A stretch of 25,338 nucleotides of DNA from Dialister sp. CAG:486. Its GTDB lineage: Bacteria > Bacillota > Negativicutes > Veillonellales > Dialisteraceae. Of the stretch, positions 1 through 7,190 are shown in pieces (position 1 is the stretch's first letter; each line of letters starts with the position of its first letter). Under the pieces are notes generated by a model that saw only the letters and a list, made by a program, of their open reading frames with translations, was not told the DNA's origin and did not search any database. The stretch spans positions 1-25,338 of the forward strand of contig FR879594.1 in the NCBI GenBank assembly GCA_000434475.1, given 5' to 3'. Made by a program: the position numbers and the translations under genes.

Positions 1-23
1 CGACAGTCCTTTTTTGTGTTCAT

Positions 24-51
24 GGAGCTATTATTTCACAGCTCCTTTTTT
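24..51 (+). terminator. Rho-independent terminator of a gene left of the window
   Basis: GGAGCT (24-29) and AGCTCC (40-45) form a 6-bp stem with a 10-base loop, followed by TTTTTTATTT. The T-run follows the stem only on the plus strand, so it should end a plus-strand gene lying before base 1. On the minus strand no T-run follows, so it is not a good terminator for the sstT-like gene that ends at 54. Confidence 0.6.
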
Positions 52-53
52 AT

Positions 54-1310
54 TTAGTGATCATGCGGGACCATGTCTTCCGCCTGAAGCGTACCCGCCT
101 TGCGGCGTTCTGCATATTCCGCCGTAGCAGTGAAAAGCACGTCAGTGGAGCTGTTCAGCGCAGTCTCGCAGGCATCTTCCAGCACGGAGATGATGAAGCC
201 GACACCGACGACCTGCATGGAGATATCATTGCTGATGCCGAAGGACGCACAAGCGACCGGGATCAGAAGCAGAGAGCCGCCTGCGACGCCGGAAGCACCA
301 CATGCACCGACGGTAGACACGATGCAGAGCAGGAGTGCGGTCGGCAGATCGACATCAATGCCCAGCGTATGTGCAGCGGCCAGAGCCAGCACGGAGATCG
401 TAATGGATGCGCCGGACATATTGATCGTCGCACCGAGAGGAATGGAGATCGTAAAGATATCCGGATTGAGCCCAAGTCTCTTGCAGAGCGCCAGATTCAC
501 AGGGATATTGGCTGCCGAGCTTCTGGTGAAGAAGGCATACACGCCGCTTTCACGGATCGTGGTGAGGATCAGCGGGTATGGATTCATGTGAATGCGGGAA
601 AATACGATGATCGGATTCATCACAAGAGCGACCAGGAAGTACGAACCGATGAGAACCGCCAGAAGCTGTACATAGCCGATGAGCGCTTCCACGCCGGCAG
701 TGCCGACAGAGTCAGCGACAAGACCCATGATGCCGAGCGGGGCAAAGTGGATGACCCAGGTCACCACCTTGGTGATGGTCTTGGCGATATCATCGAGCCA
801 GCCCTTGGTGGTGCCGGATGCGATATTCTTCATCGCGATACCGATGATGATCGCCCATGCCAGGATGCCGATGTAGTTCGCAGAGAGCAGCGCATTCACC
901 GGATTATCGACGACGCTCAGGATCAGGTTATGAAGTACCTGAATGATGCCGCTTGGCGGAGCGAGCTTCGTGTCAGCAGCCACCTGCAGGTGCAATGTGG
1001 TCGGGAACAGGAAGGACATGCAGACCCCGACGAGCGATGCGAAGAATGTCGCCATCACATAGAGGCCGATGATCGGCTTCATGCTGCCGTTCCCATTTTC
1101 TTTTCTCTGCGCCATGGCGTTCATGACCAGGAAGAAAACCAGGACCGGTGCGACACCCTTCAGGGCTTTGACGAAAAGATCACCGAAAATCTTCACGACG
1201 GGGATGGCCGCCGGGAAGCAGACCGCGATCAAGATGCCGATCACCAGACCGACCGCGATCTGCTTGATCAGTGCCACGCTGGCAAGCGTATGCTGGATCG
1301 TTTTGAACAC
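54..1310 (-). CDS. sstT: Serine/threonine:Na+ symporter, SstT type
   Basis: A 418-residue polytopic membrane protein of the dicarboxylate/amino acid:cation symporter (DAACS) family. Its best match is SstT, which takes up serine and threonine with sodium. The family signature is clear: SSAANIPVN at about 264-272 (hairpin HP1 serine-rich motif), then NMSGAS at about 297-302 (the TM7 substrate/Na+ motif), with further helices to the C terminus and a short soluble tail. Length is typical for SstT. The start is GTG at 1308-1310, chosen because GGAGGAGG lies just upstream and the N terminus aligns with the family as I know it. It is a single-gene unit with its own promoter, diverging from the T-box operon. 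No terminator is evident at its 3' end. Substrate assignment rests on family resemblance. Confidence 0.9.
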   Translation of the reverse strand: MFKTIQHTLASVALIKQIAVGLVIGILIAVCFPAAIPVVKIFGDLFVKALKGVAPVLVFFLVMNAMAQRKENGNGSMKPIIGLYVMATFFASLVGVCMSFLFPTTLHLQVAADTKLAPPSGIIQVLHNLILSVVDNPVNALLSANYIGILAWAIIIGIAMKNIASGTTKGWLDDIAKTITKVVTWVIHFAPLGIMGLVADSVGTAGVEALIGYVQLLAVLIGSYFLVALVMNPIIVFSRIHMNPYPLILTTIRESGVYAFFTRSSAANIPVNLALCKRLGLNPDIFTISIPLGATINMSGASITISVLALAAAHTLGIDVDLPTALLLCIVSTVGACGASGVAGGSLLLIPVACASFGISNDISMQVVGVGFIISVLEDACETALNSSTDVLFTATAEYAERRKAGTLQAEDMVPHDH

Positions 1311-1348
1311 AATAATTCCTCCTCCTATACAAATACATATTTTTATTT

Positions 1349-1377
1349 AGTATACGCTTTCCTGAATAATGTTGCAA
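1349..1377 (-). promoter_or_regulatory. Sigma-A type promoter of sstT
   Basis: Read on the minus strand: -35 TTGCAA (1377-1372), 17-bp spacer, -10 TATACT (1354-1349). It sits about 40 bp upstream of the GTG start and its GGAGGAGG ribosome binding site. The -10 matches consensus at 5 of 6 positions and the -35 at 4 of 6. Confidence 0.55.
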
Positions 1378-1418
1378 GTTTATACTAAGCATAAAAATCC
1401 ACTCATGACCGCAAGTGT

Positions 1419-1446
1419 TTGACGTCTCCCTTTCCCATGCCATGAT
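1419..1446 (+). promoter_or_regulatory. Probable promoter of the T-box / metC-malY operon
   Basis: -35 TTGACG (1419-1424), 16-bp spacer, -10 CATGAT (1441-1446) preceded by a TGC extended -10 motif (1438-1440). Transcription would begin near 1453, just before the first conserved T-box stem. The -10 is weak, but its position relative to the leader RNA is right. Confidence 0.4.
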
Positions 1447-1463
1447 AGGCCTAATTCCACACA

Positions 1464-1721
1464 GGCGATGAGAAGAAGAGTATGCGTCCAGGACTGGCAA
1501 AGAGAGCTGCGTATGGTGAAAGCAGTGCAGAAGCGGGCACAGAAGATGGCCTTCGAGCCTCCGAGCCGAATCATGAAGCTCGCCGGGACTGCCCGTTACA
1601 GCAGCAGGGTATTTATGGCTCGTCCAGCGTACCTATAGAGTCCTTATCGGTGACGGTAGGGAGAAGCAGAGTGGTCACACGGTATTACTATCCGTCTCTC
1701 AACAGAGAGACGGATTTTTTT
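1464..1721 (+). promoter_or_regulatory. T-box leader RNA, methionine specifier
   Basis: A tRNA-sensing leader upstream of the cystathionine lyase gene. Visible parts in order: GATGAGAAGAAGAGTA near the base of stem I (1467-1482); AGAGAGC (1501-1507) and GGTGAAAGC (1515-1523), typical of the stem I apical region; the specifier region GAAG-ATG-GCC, with specifier codon ATG at 1546-1548 followed by a purine; and the T-box core AGAGTGGTCACACGG (1668-1682), whose TGGT bulge (1672-1675) can pair with an ACCA tRNA end, as expected for tRNA-Met with discriminator A. A terminator follows (1691-1721), and the ACGG and TCCG segments fit the switch between antiterminator and terminator. Low charged tRNA-Met should allow readthrough into the operon. 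The specifier was read by eye without a folded model. Confidence 0.85.
1691..1721 (+). terminator. Regulated terminator of the T-box leader
   Basis: TCCGTCTCTC (1691-1700) pairs perfectly with GAGAGACGGA (1705-1714) around the loop AACA, followed by seven T. It lies directly after the T-box core, so it is the default (tRNA charged) structure. Confidence 0.85.
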
Positions 1722-1809
1722 ATTGACAGGAAAGGGATATGGATGGATGGTTGCCCCGCTGTCTGCGGCGAGCGCCATACCCCCCGACCTATGAAAAGGA
1801 GAATCCACG

Positions 1810-2943
1810 ATGGATATAAAAACGATCTGCATTCATGGCAGCGACTGGAAAGACCCGACCGGCTACATTTCTGTCCCTGTATTTCAGTCTGCGACCTTCG
1901 GGCATCCGGAGCTCGGACAATCCACGGGCTACGACTATGCCCGCGTGCAGAACCCGACACGGGAATGCACGGAGAAGGTGGTCGCACGGCTCGAGCACGG
2001 GTGTGACTGTACCAGCTACTCTTCCGGCATGGCTGTGATCTCTATGGTCATGGAGCTTTTCAAGCCTGGAGACACGATCCTTTCCACCGATGACCTTTAC
2101 GGCGGCTCCATCCGTCTTTTCCGCTTCATCAATGAGAAGAACGGTCTCCATTTCCGCTTCGTCGACACATCGGATATTTCCAAAGCAGAGGCCGCACTGG
2201 ACGACACCGTCAAAGCCATCTACATCGAAACGCCGACGAATCCGATGATGCAGGTGACAGACATCTCTGCGATGGCAGACCTCGCACACTCTCGCGGCGC
2301 ACTCCTCATCGCGGACAATACCTTCATGAGCCCGTACTTCTGCAATCCGATCGACTTCGGCGCCGACATCGTCCTCCACAGCGGCACCAAGTATCTCGCC
2401 GGACACAATGACACCCTCGCGGGCTTTGTCGTATGCAAGGACAAAGAGATCGCGGAAAAGATCCGTTTCCTCTACAAGACCGTCGGCGGCTGCCTCGCGC
2501 CATGGGACAGCTGGCTCGTCACCCGCGGCATCAAGACACTGGCACTTCGCATGGAAGCTGCGCAGAAAAATGCCCAGACCCTCGCTGAGTGGCTTGCCAG
2601 CCATCCAAAGATCACGCAGGTGCTCTATCCGGGTCTTCCCGGCTTCAAAAACAAAGAGATCCACGACCGGCAGTCCCGCGGCAGCGGCGCTATGCTCTCC
2701 TTCTATACCGACAGCCATGAGACTGCCCTCCGCGTGCTGAAATCCGTCCGACTCATCCGCTTCGCAGAAAGTCTGGGCGGTGTAGAAAGTCTCATCACCT
2801 ACCCGGCCACCCAGACACACGCCGACCTCACGGAAGAGGAACGCGAATCCCGCGGCATCACCGCCTGTCTCCTCCGCCTCTCTGTCGGCATCGAAGATGT
2901 GAATGACCTCATCGCCGACCTCTCGCAGGCACTGGGAGAATGA
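1810..2943 (+). CDS. metC: Cys/Met metabolism PLP enzyme (cystathionine beta-lyase / gamma-lyase family)
   Basis: A 377-residue fold-type I PLP enzyme of the cystathionine gamma-synthase/beta-lyase family, cytosolic. Visible signatures: phosphate-binding YDYARVQNPT (about 41-50, YxR motif), SSGMA (71-75), the PLP-ring aspartate in IADNTF (D169), the Schiff-base lysine in HSGTKYLAGHND (K194), and the C-terminal ESLITYPATQTH segment typical of the family. Length is usual. The start ATG follows AAGGAG (within 1796-1801). The T-box with a Met specifier upstream and the PatB-type lyase downstream argue for a role in making homocysteine for methionine or in transsulfuration. Beta-lyase, gamma-lyase and gamma-synthase cannot be separated reliably by eye, so the symbol is provisional. 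Confidence 0.85.
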   Translation: MDIKTICIHGSDWKDPTGYISVPVFQSATFGHPELGQSTGYDYARVQNPTRECTEKVVARLEHGCDCTSYSSGMAVISMVMELFKPGDTILSTDDLYGGSIRLFRFINEKNGLHFRFVDTSDISKAEAALDDTVKAIYIETPTNPMMQVTDISAMADLAHSRGALLIADNTFMSPYFCNPIDFGADIVLHSGTKYLAGHNDTLAGFVVCKDKEIAEKIRFLYKTVGGCLAPWDSWLVTRGIKTLALRMEAAQKNAQTLAEWLASHPKITQVLYPGLPGFKNKEIHDRQSRGSGAMLSFYTDSHETALRVLKSVRLIRFAESLGGVESLITYPATQTHADLTEEERESRGITACLLRLSVGIEDVNDLIADLSQALGE

Positions 2944-3047
2944 GCGGTGTGAAACCGGCGACGGATGACGGGAACGCCATCTCATTTGCCGCAAGCCTTC
3001 ATTCGGATTCAGCGGGCAAGCCCTGTCCGCGAAAGGAGAACCTTCCT

Positions 3048-4223
3048 ATGGATACACTTGACCTTGATACCATCATTGACCGGAGAGGCACCGGCTGCCT
3101 CAAGTATGATTTCGCCGTCCAGCGCGGCAAACCGGCTGATGTCCTTCCCTTCTGGGTGGCGGACATGGATTTCCGCGTGGCTGAACCCATCACCCGTGCG
3201 CTCCATGCCCGCGTGGACCATGGCATCTTCGGCTACTCGGAAGCAGGCAGCTCCTACTTTAAAGCACTTGCAGACTGGCAGAAGACCTATTTCCACTGGA
3301 CCATCCATCCGGAATGGCTCATCAAGACACCGGGCGTCGTGCCGGCCATCAATATCGCTGTCAAAGCACTGACGAAGCCGGGGGACGGCGTACTGCTCCA
3401 CCAGCCTGTCTACTATCCCTTCCTCTCCGCCATCGAAAAGAATGGCCGCCGCCTCGTAAACAGCGGTCTCGTCCTGAAAGAGGGACATTATGAGATCGAT
3501 TTCGATGACATGGAAAGGAAGATCGAAGAAGGAGGCGTGAAGCTCGCGCTCCTTTGCACGCCGCACAATCCCGTCGGACGCGTCTGGACGAAGGAAGAGC
3601 TTACGCGATATGCAGAGATCTGCCTGCGCCATGACGTGAAGATCGTCGCTGATGAGATCCATCAAGACTTCACCTACCCCGGCCATACCCACACGACCTT
3701 CGCCACCATCAGCCGCGAGGCAGCGGACAATGCCATCATCTGTACCGCGCCTTCGAAGACATTCAACATCGCGGGTCTGCAGAATTCGAACATCTTCATC
3801 CCGAATCCTGAGATCCGCAGAGCCTTTCAGGAAGAGCTCGATGCCTTCGGCTACGACCAGCTGAATGTCATGGGGCTCGTTGCCAGTGAAGCCGCGTACC
3901 GAGAGGGCCGCCCCTGGCTCGAAGCCGTCAAGTCCTATCTCAAAGGAAATCTGGACTTCACGCGAAGCTTCTTCAAAAAAGAAATGCCGGAGATGAAGCT
4001 CATCGAGCCGGAGGGGACCTACCTCATCTGGGTCGATGCCTCTGCTTACGGCCTCTCCAACGAAGAGCTTGAGCACAAGATCCTCTATGACTGCCACCTC
4101 TGGCTGGATATGGGATACATTTTCGGCAAGGAAGGGGAAGGCTTCCTCCGCTTCAACCTCGCCTGCCCGAGAGAAACACTCGAAAAGGGACTGCGCCAAC
4201 TGAAAGAAGGATTTGAGAAATAG
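3048..4223 (+). CDS. patB: PatB/MalY-type C-S beta-lyase (aminotransferase class I/II)
   Basis: A 391-residue PLP enzyme of the MalY/PatB branch, which cleaves cystathionine or cysteine to pyruvate, ammonia and a thiol. The N-terminal RRGTGCLKYDF and LPFWVADMDF are characteristic of this branch; CTPHNPVGRVW (about 168-178), ADEIHQDF and the PLP lysine in APSKTFNIAGLQNSN (K237) follow. The start was set at 3048 because AAAGGAG lies at 3032-3038 and the family N terminus begins here. An upstream in-frame ATG at 2940 overlaps the previous stop but would add 36 residues not typical of the family. It is co-transcribed with the preceding lyase (gap about 104 bp) and so also falls under the Met T-box. 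Cystathionine as the real substrate is an inference from context. Confidence 0.87.
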   Translation: MDTLDLDTIIDRRGTGCLKYDFAVQRGKPADVLPFWVADMDFRVAEPITRALHARVDHGIFGYSEAGSSYFKALADWQKTYFHWTIHPEWLIKTPGVVPAINIAVKALTKPGDGVLLHQPVYYPFLSAIEKNGRRLVNSGLVLKEGHYEIDFDDMERKIEEGGVKLALLCTPHNPVGRVWTKEELTRYAEICLRHDVKIVADEIHQDFTYPGHTHTTFATISREAADNAIICTAPSKTFNIAGLQNSNIFIPNPEIRRAFQEELDAFGYDQLNVMGLVASEAAYREGRPWLEAVKSYLKGNLDFTRSFFKKEMPEMKLIEPEGTYLIWVDASAYGLSNEELEHKILYDCHLWLDMGYIFGKEGEGFLRFNLACPRETLEKGLRQLKEGFEK

Positions 4224-4239
4224 GGATCCGCGTTTCCTG

Positions 4240-4360
4240 AAATACTACATTCGGGCATCGCCTCATATATGATTGCGGCGAAGCCGCCGCCCCCCATTCC
4301 TCATGCGAACAGAGTTTTCCATTTCTAATCAAAAGATGGCACGCCCCGCGGGCTAACCAT
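4240..4360. repeat. Dispersed intergenic mosaic (modules b and c)
   Basis: Contains AATACTACATTCGGGCATCG, then ATATATGATTGCGGCGAAGC, an ATTCCTC/ATTTCTAA stretch, and CACGCCCCGCGGGCTAAC. The same order recurs at 8495-8635, and in inverted orientation at 23835-23960. No open reading frame worth calling lies in it. Confidence 0.7.
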
Positions 4361-4362
4361 GA

Positions 4363-4412
4363 CAAAACAAAATCCGCTTCACGAAATCTTGCGTGAAGCG
4401 GATTTTGTTTTG
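4363..4412. terminator. Long bidirectional terminator between patB and tatC
   Basis: A perfect 21-bp inverted repeat: 4363-4383 pairs with 4392-4412 around an 8-base loop (AAATCTTG). The inner GC-rich part is ATCCGCTTCACG / CGTGAAGCGGAT; the outer A/T-rich arms give T-rich tails on both strands. It lies between two convergent genes and can serve both. Confidence 0.85.
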
Positions 4413-4447
4413 CCATGAACTTGAAGCATTTTTTAAGAAATGCGGCT

Positions 4448-5149
4448 TCACCGCCCCATCATCCGTATCACGAGCAGACTGATCTCAAAGAGGACGATAG
4501 AGGGGACGGCGAGAAGACTCTGTGTCATGATGTCAGGCGTCGGCGTGAGGATGGCCGCAAGGATGAAGGAGAGGAAGATCACATACTTTCTCCCTTTCGT
4601 GAGCGCTGCCGAGGTGACGAGGCCGGCCTTAGCCATGGCGATGAGGACGAGCGGAAGATTGCACACGAAGCCGAAGGGGAAGATCATGAAGAGAACGAAT
4701 TCCAGATAGTTCTCCATCGAAAGGAGCGGCTTGAAGTCGTCACCGCCAAATCCCATGAGGAAGTGAAGGCTCTCCGGCATGACGAAGAAATAAGAAAAGG
4801 CGAGTCCGGAGAGAAAGAGAATCACGGAAAGCGGCACAAAGACGCAGCACCATGATTTCTCCCGATCCGTCAGTGCGGGGAGCAGGAAACGCCAAAATTC
4901 GAAGAAGACCACAGGCGAAGCGAGGACGAAACCTGCCACGACCGCAGTCTTGATGTAAATCATGAGGACTTCTGTGGGCCGCGCAAAGTACAGCTGCCCC
5001 GCCGGAGCGGTCAGGAAAGCCATGAGCTCACGGATAAAGAAAAAGCTCACCGCAGTCCCGACAGCTATCGCTAGGAACGAGTAGATGAGCCTCTTGCGCA
5101 GTTCCGTGAGATGCCCGGAAAGAGGCATGTCCGCGGCTTCCGTCATCAT
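4448..5149 (-). CDS. tatC: Sec-independent protein translocase subunit TatC
   Basis: A 233-residue protein with six predicted membrane segments; the receptor subunit of the twin-arginine translocase, which binds the RR signal peptide of folded cargo. Signatures: the N-terminal cytosolic motif [10 protein letters not shown] (about 12-21), [11 protein letters not shown] after the first periplasmic loop, and [10 protein letters not shown] near the fifth helix (the family PTPD motif). Length matches compact TatC proteins. Its start overlaps the tatA stop by 4 bases (ATGA), so the two are translationally coupled. With only one TatA-like protein and no TatB visible, this is the two-component TatA-TatC form common in Gram-positive lineages. 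Sequences further away could still hold other tat genes. Confidence 0.95.
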   Translation of the reverse strand: MMTEAADMPLSGHLTELRKRLIYSFLAIAVGTAVSFFFIRELMAFLTAPAGQLYFARPTEVLMIYIKTAVVAGFVLASPVVFFEFWRFLLPALTDREKSWCCVFVPLSVILFLSGLAFSYFFVMPESLHFLMGFGGDDFKPLLSMENYLEFVLFMIFPFGFVCNLPLVLIAMAKAGLVTSAALTKGRKYVIFLSFILAAILTPTPDIMTQSLLAVPSIVLFEISLLVIRMMGR

Positions 5150-5355
5150 TTCTTAGCCTCGACAGCCGCCTTAGCGGTTGCGACTTCTGTCTCTTTCACA
5201 ATGACCGTCTTCGGCGAGTCCGTATTCACTGCGTCTTTGAATTCATGCATGCTCTTGCCCAGTGCCTTGCCGATCTCCGGCAGCTTGCCAGGGCCAAAGA
5301 CAATGAGACCGATCACAAGGATCAGAAGAAGTTCCGGGATACCGATACCAAACAT
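5146..5355 (-). CDS. tatA: Sec-independent protein translocase subunit TatA
   Basis: A 69-residue protein with one N-terminal membrane helix (about 5-20), the hinge [16 protein letters not shown] (20-35), and an amphipathic helix followed by a charged, alanine-rich tail. This is the standard TatA/E architecture that forms the protein-conducting pore. The ATG is preceded by a near-perfect AAGGAGGT. It is the first gene of the tatAC pair and diverges from the RR-signal HD protein at 5760. No convincing promoter was found in the repeat-filled gap upstream. Confidence 0.95.
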   Translation of the reverse strand: MFGIGIPELLLILVIGLIVFGPGKLPEIGKALGKSMHEFKDAVNTDSPKTVIVKETEVATAKAAVEAKK

Positions 5356-5385
5356 AATAATTACCTCCTTGGATGAAATTAAGTC

Positions 5386-5536
5386 AGGGTTAGCCCGTGG
5401 GGCGAGTCGCCCCTTGATTGCGTGCGAAAGTCTCTCTTGAATGAGAAATGCAAAATGGTGGTGCCATGAGCTGCCATTTCACAAGTCACTAGTCACTCGC
5501 GGCACCTAATCCCCAGCCACCAGTTACCAGTCACTT
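5386..5536. repeat. Dispersed intergenic mosaic, inverted orientation
   Basis: Holds an inverted module c (GGTTAGCCCGTGGGGCGAGT), which contains a perfect GGGGCG-AGT-CGCCCC hairpin (5399-5413), then AATGAGAAATGC and a heptamer tract (GTCACTAGTCACTC and CACCAGTTACCAGTCACTTC). It resembles 23835-24118. No gene is seen between 5356 and 5759. Confidence 0.65.
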
Positions 5537-5594
5537 CTTACTTCATCTATCCTACCTTCTCCCCATTCTTTTTCCATCAACACTTTGTATATCT

Positions 5595-5630
5595 TTTGTC
5601 AAGGCTGCCAAATATCTGTCAATTGACAAA
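5595..5630. promoter_or_regulatory. Candidate operator: TGTCAATTGACA palindrome
   Basis: A perfect 12-bp palindrome TGTCAATTGACA at 5617-5628 includes a consensus -35 hexamer (TTGACA, 5623-5628). A further TTTTGTCA half-site lies at 5594-5601 and TGACAAA at 5624-5630, an inverted pair. No good -10 is seen at the right distance, so the promoter is uncertain; the palindrome looks like a regulator site upstream of the HD-domain gene. Confidence 0.3.
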
Positions 5631-5759
5631 GGCATGACGAAATTTAGCGGAAGTTTTTCAAAACAGGAATCCATTCTTTGCGTTCCCTCACTAGACTGAT
5701 AAAAGCGGCTCCGAAGAGCCTGCTCGAATTCCGTACAAAAAGAGATGGAGGAACCATTC

Positions 5760-6920
5760 ATGAACAACGCAATCACGCACGATCCGATTTCCAGACGCAC
5801 CTTTCTGAAGCTCGCAGCCGGCACCGCAGCAGGCGCTATGCTTTTCAAATTCCCATTCACCGCCAGTGCCAAAGAAGCGGCTGCTGCGATGGAGATCCAC
5901 CCGATCGCTCTCGCTGATCTGCCAAAGACCGGAGAAGCTGCCGCTAAAGCCGCTCCGCTCATCAAAAGCTCCTATGCAGACATTTTGAAGATCGTAGACA
6001 CCATCAAAGACAGCTCTCTCAGATCCGCCGTCCTTGCTATGATCAAGAATCCATTCCCGACCTTTATGGAAAACTACACCAGTTCTTCCTCCATCCAGCG
6101 CCTCTACAATCAGCTTCTGGATCAAAAGCTCATCGATCCATCTAAGATCTCCGCAGAGACCCTTCTCCCACCGGTACCGACGAAGCTGCAGCCATTCATG
6201 ACCGCACCAGGCAGCGGCTACATGAGCCACCACTCCTACCCGGGCGGTCTCTCCACCCATGTCGACAGCAACCTGCACATCACCGTCGGTATCTGTGAAA
6301 CCTATAAAGACGTCTTCCACTATGATGTCGACTACGACACCGCCGTCGCAGCACAGGCGCTGCACGACATCGAGAAGCCCTTCGTCTTCCAGTGGCAGGA
6401 AGACGGCTCCTCCAGAAAAGAATACACCATCGCAGGTCAGGGGGCGCACCATGTCCTCAGTATCGCCGAATCCATCTACCGCGGTATGCCGGCAGAAGAA
6501 ATCGTAGCGCAGGCCTGTGCTCATGCCGCTCCGACCAGTAAAAAAGAGGAAGCCGATGTCGTCAGCTGGATCCGCGCGGCCTCCATCATCATCGGCAAAG
6601 ACCCTGTCCGCCTCGGTCTCCTCACCTCTGACGGCGAAGGCCTCCCAGCCCCGCACAAGCAGAAAGGCTACATCGTCCACTTAGGTGACCATGACTGGGT
6701 CCTCTCCGTACCGGCTGCTCAGAAATCCATCGCCATCCTGAAGTCCATCTGCCGGAAAGACTATGGCTTCACGGAACAAGAAGCGAATGACGCTCGCTTC
6801 AATGCCTTCAGAAACTACATCGGCGCACAGGTGTCCTTCCTCTACATCAATCACCTCTCCTCCCTCCCGGATGCAGAAAACCAGCTGAGAAATCTCTGCC
6901 ACCAGGTGGTCCTGAAATAG
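5760..6920 (+). CDS. Tat-exported HD-domain (metal-dependent phosphohydrolase-like) protein
   Basis: A 386-residue protein with a clear twin-arginine signal: SRRTFLK (11-17), hydrophobic stretch to about 33, and a cleavage site after ASA (35-37). The mature part resembles an HD-superfamily domain: HHSYPGGLSTHVDSN (157-171), the HD pair in QALHDIEKPF (H202, D203), GAHH (229-231), a further histidine in QACAHA (255), and HLGDHDW (307-313). HD proteins bind metal and usually hydrolyse phosphate esters, mostly in the cytosol; export of such a protein is uncommon. The start at 5760 is preferred over ATG 5745 because GGAGG (5747-5751) would overlap the latter. It diverges from tatAC, which suggests it is a dedicated cargo. 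The substrate is unknown; I recognise no closer family. Confidence 0.75.
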   Translation: MNNAITHDPISRRTFLKLAAGTAAGAMLFKFPFTASAKEAAAAMEIHPIALADLPKTGEAAAKAAPLIKSSYADILKIVDTIKDSSLRSAVLAMIKNPFPTFMENYTSSSSIQRLYNQLLDQKLIDPSKISAETLLPPVPTKLQPFMTAPGSGYMSHHSYPGGLSTHVDSNLHITVGICETYKDVFHYDVDYDTAVAAQALHDIEKPFVFQWQEDGSSRKEYTIAGQGAHHVLSIAESIYRGMPAEEIVAQACAHAAPTSKKEEADVVSWIRAASIIIGKDPVRLGLLTSDGEGLPAPHKQKGYIVHLGDHDWVLSVPAAQKSIAILKSICRKDYGFTEQEANDARFNAFRNYIGAQVSFLYINHLSSLPDAENQLRNLCHQVVLK

Positions 6921-7003
6921 CAGCTAGTGACGAGTGACTGGGGACTGACCAGAGAATCATACTCTCCCCATTTCGCGTGATGCCGAATCACAAACATCAT
7001 CAC

Positions 7004-7041
7004 AAAACGCCGCCTCGCGCAAGCGAAGCGGCGTTTTTGTT
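7004..7041. terminator. Terminator after the HD-domain gene
   Basis: AAAACGCCGC (7004-7013) pairs with GCGGCGTTTT (7028-7037); after one C-A mismatch the stem continues TCGC/GCGA closed by a GCAA tetraloop, and the plus strand runs on TTTTTGTTG. On the minus strand TTTTG also follows, so it may also stop transcription from the convergent MFS gene. Confidence 0.8.
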
Positions 7042-7052
7042 GTACAAATGAG

Positions 7053-7190
7053 AAGTTTGAAAGCAGGGATGAATGGCTAGAAGACCAAGAAACCAGAGTA
7101 TGAGGAGACATCTGACATCTCAAGCGAGCATCGCCCCATATATATTCGCGGCGAAGCCGCCATCTTCATTCCTCATTCCTAATTCCTAAT
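7053..7190. repeat. Dispersed intergenic mosaic running into an MFS gene 3' end
   Basis: GTTTGAAAGCAGGGATGA is shared with 8410-8427. GAGCATCGCCCCATATATAT and CGCGGCGAAGCCGCC follow, then ATTCCTC/ATTCCTA heptamers up to 7190. The last codons and the TAG stop of the minus-strand MFS gene (7179-7181) lie in these heptamers. Confidence 0.65.

Noticed and set aside
57..1388. 443-residue plus-strand frame opposite sstT
   Set aside because: Composition rich in R, D, H and Q with no domain; the minus-strand frame is a clear transporter with promoter and ribosome binding site.
2940..3047. Upstream ATG for the PatB-type lyase overlapping the metC stop
   Set aside because: It would add 36 residues not typical of the family; AAAGGAG at 3032-3038 supports 3048.
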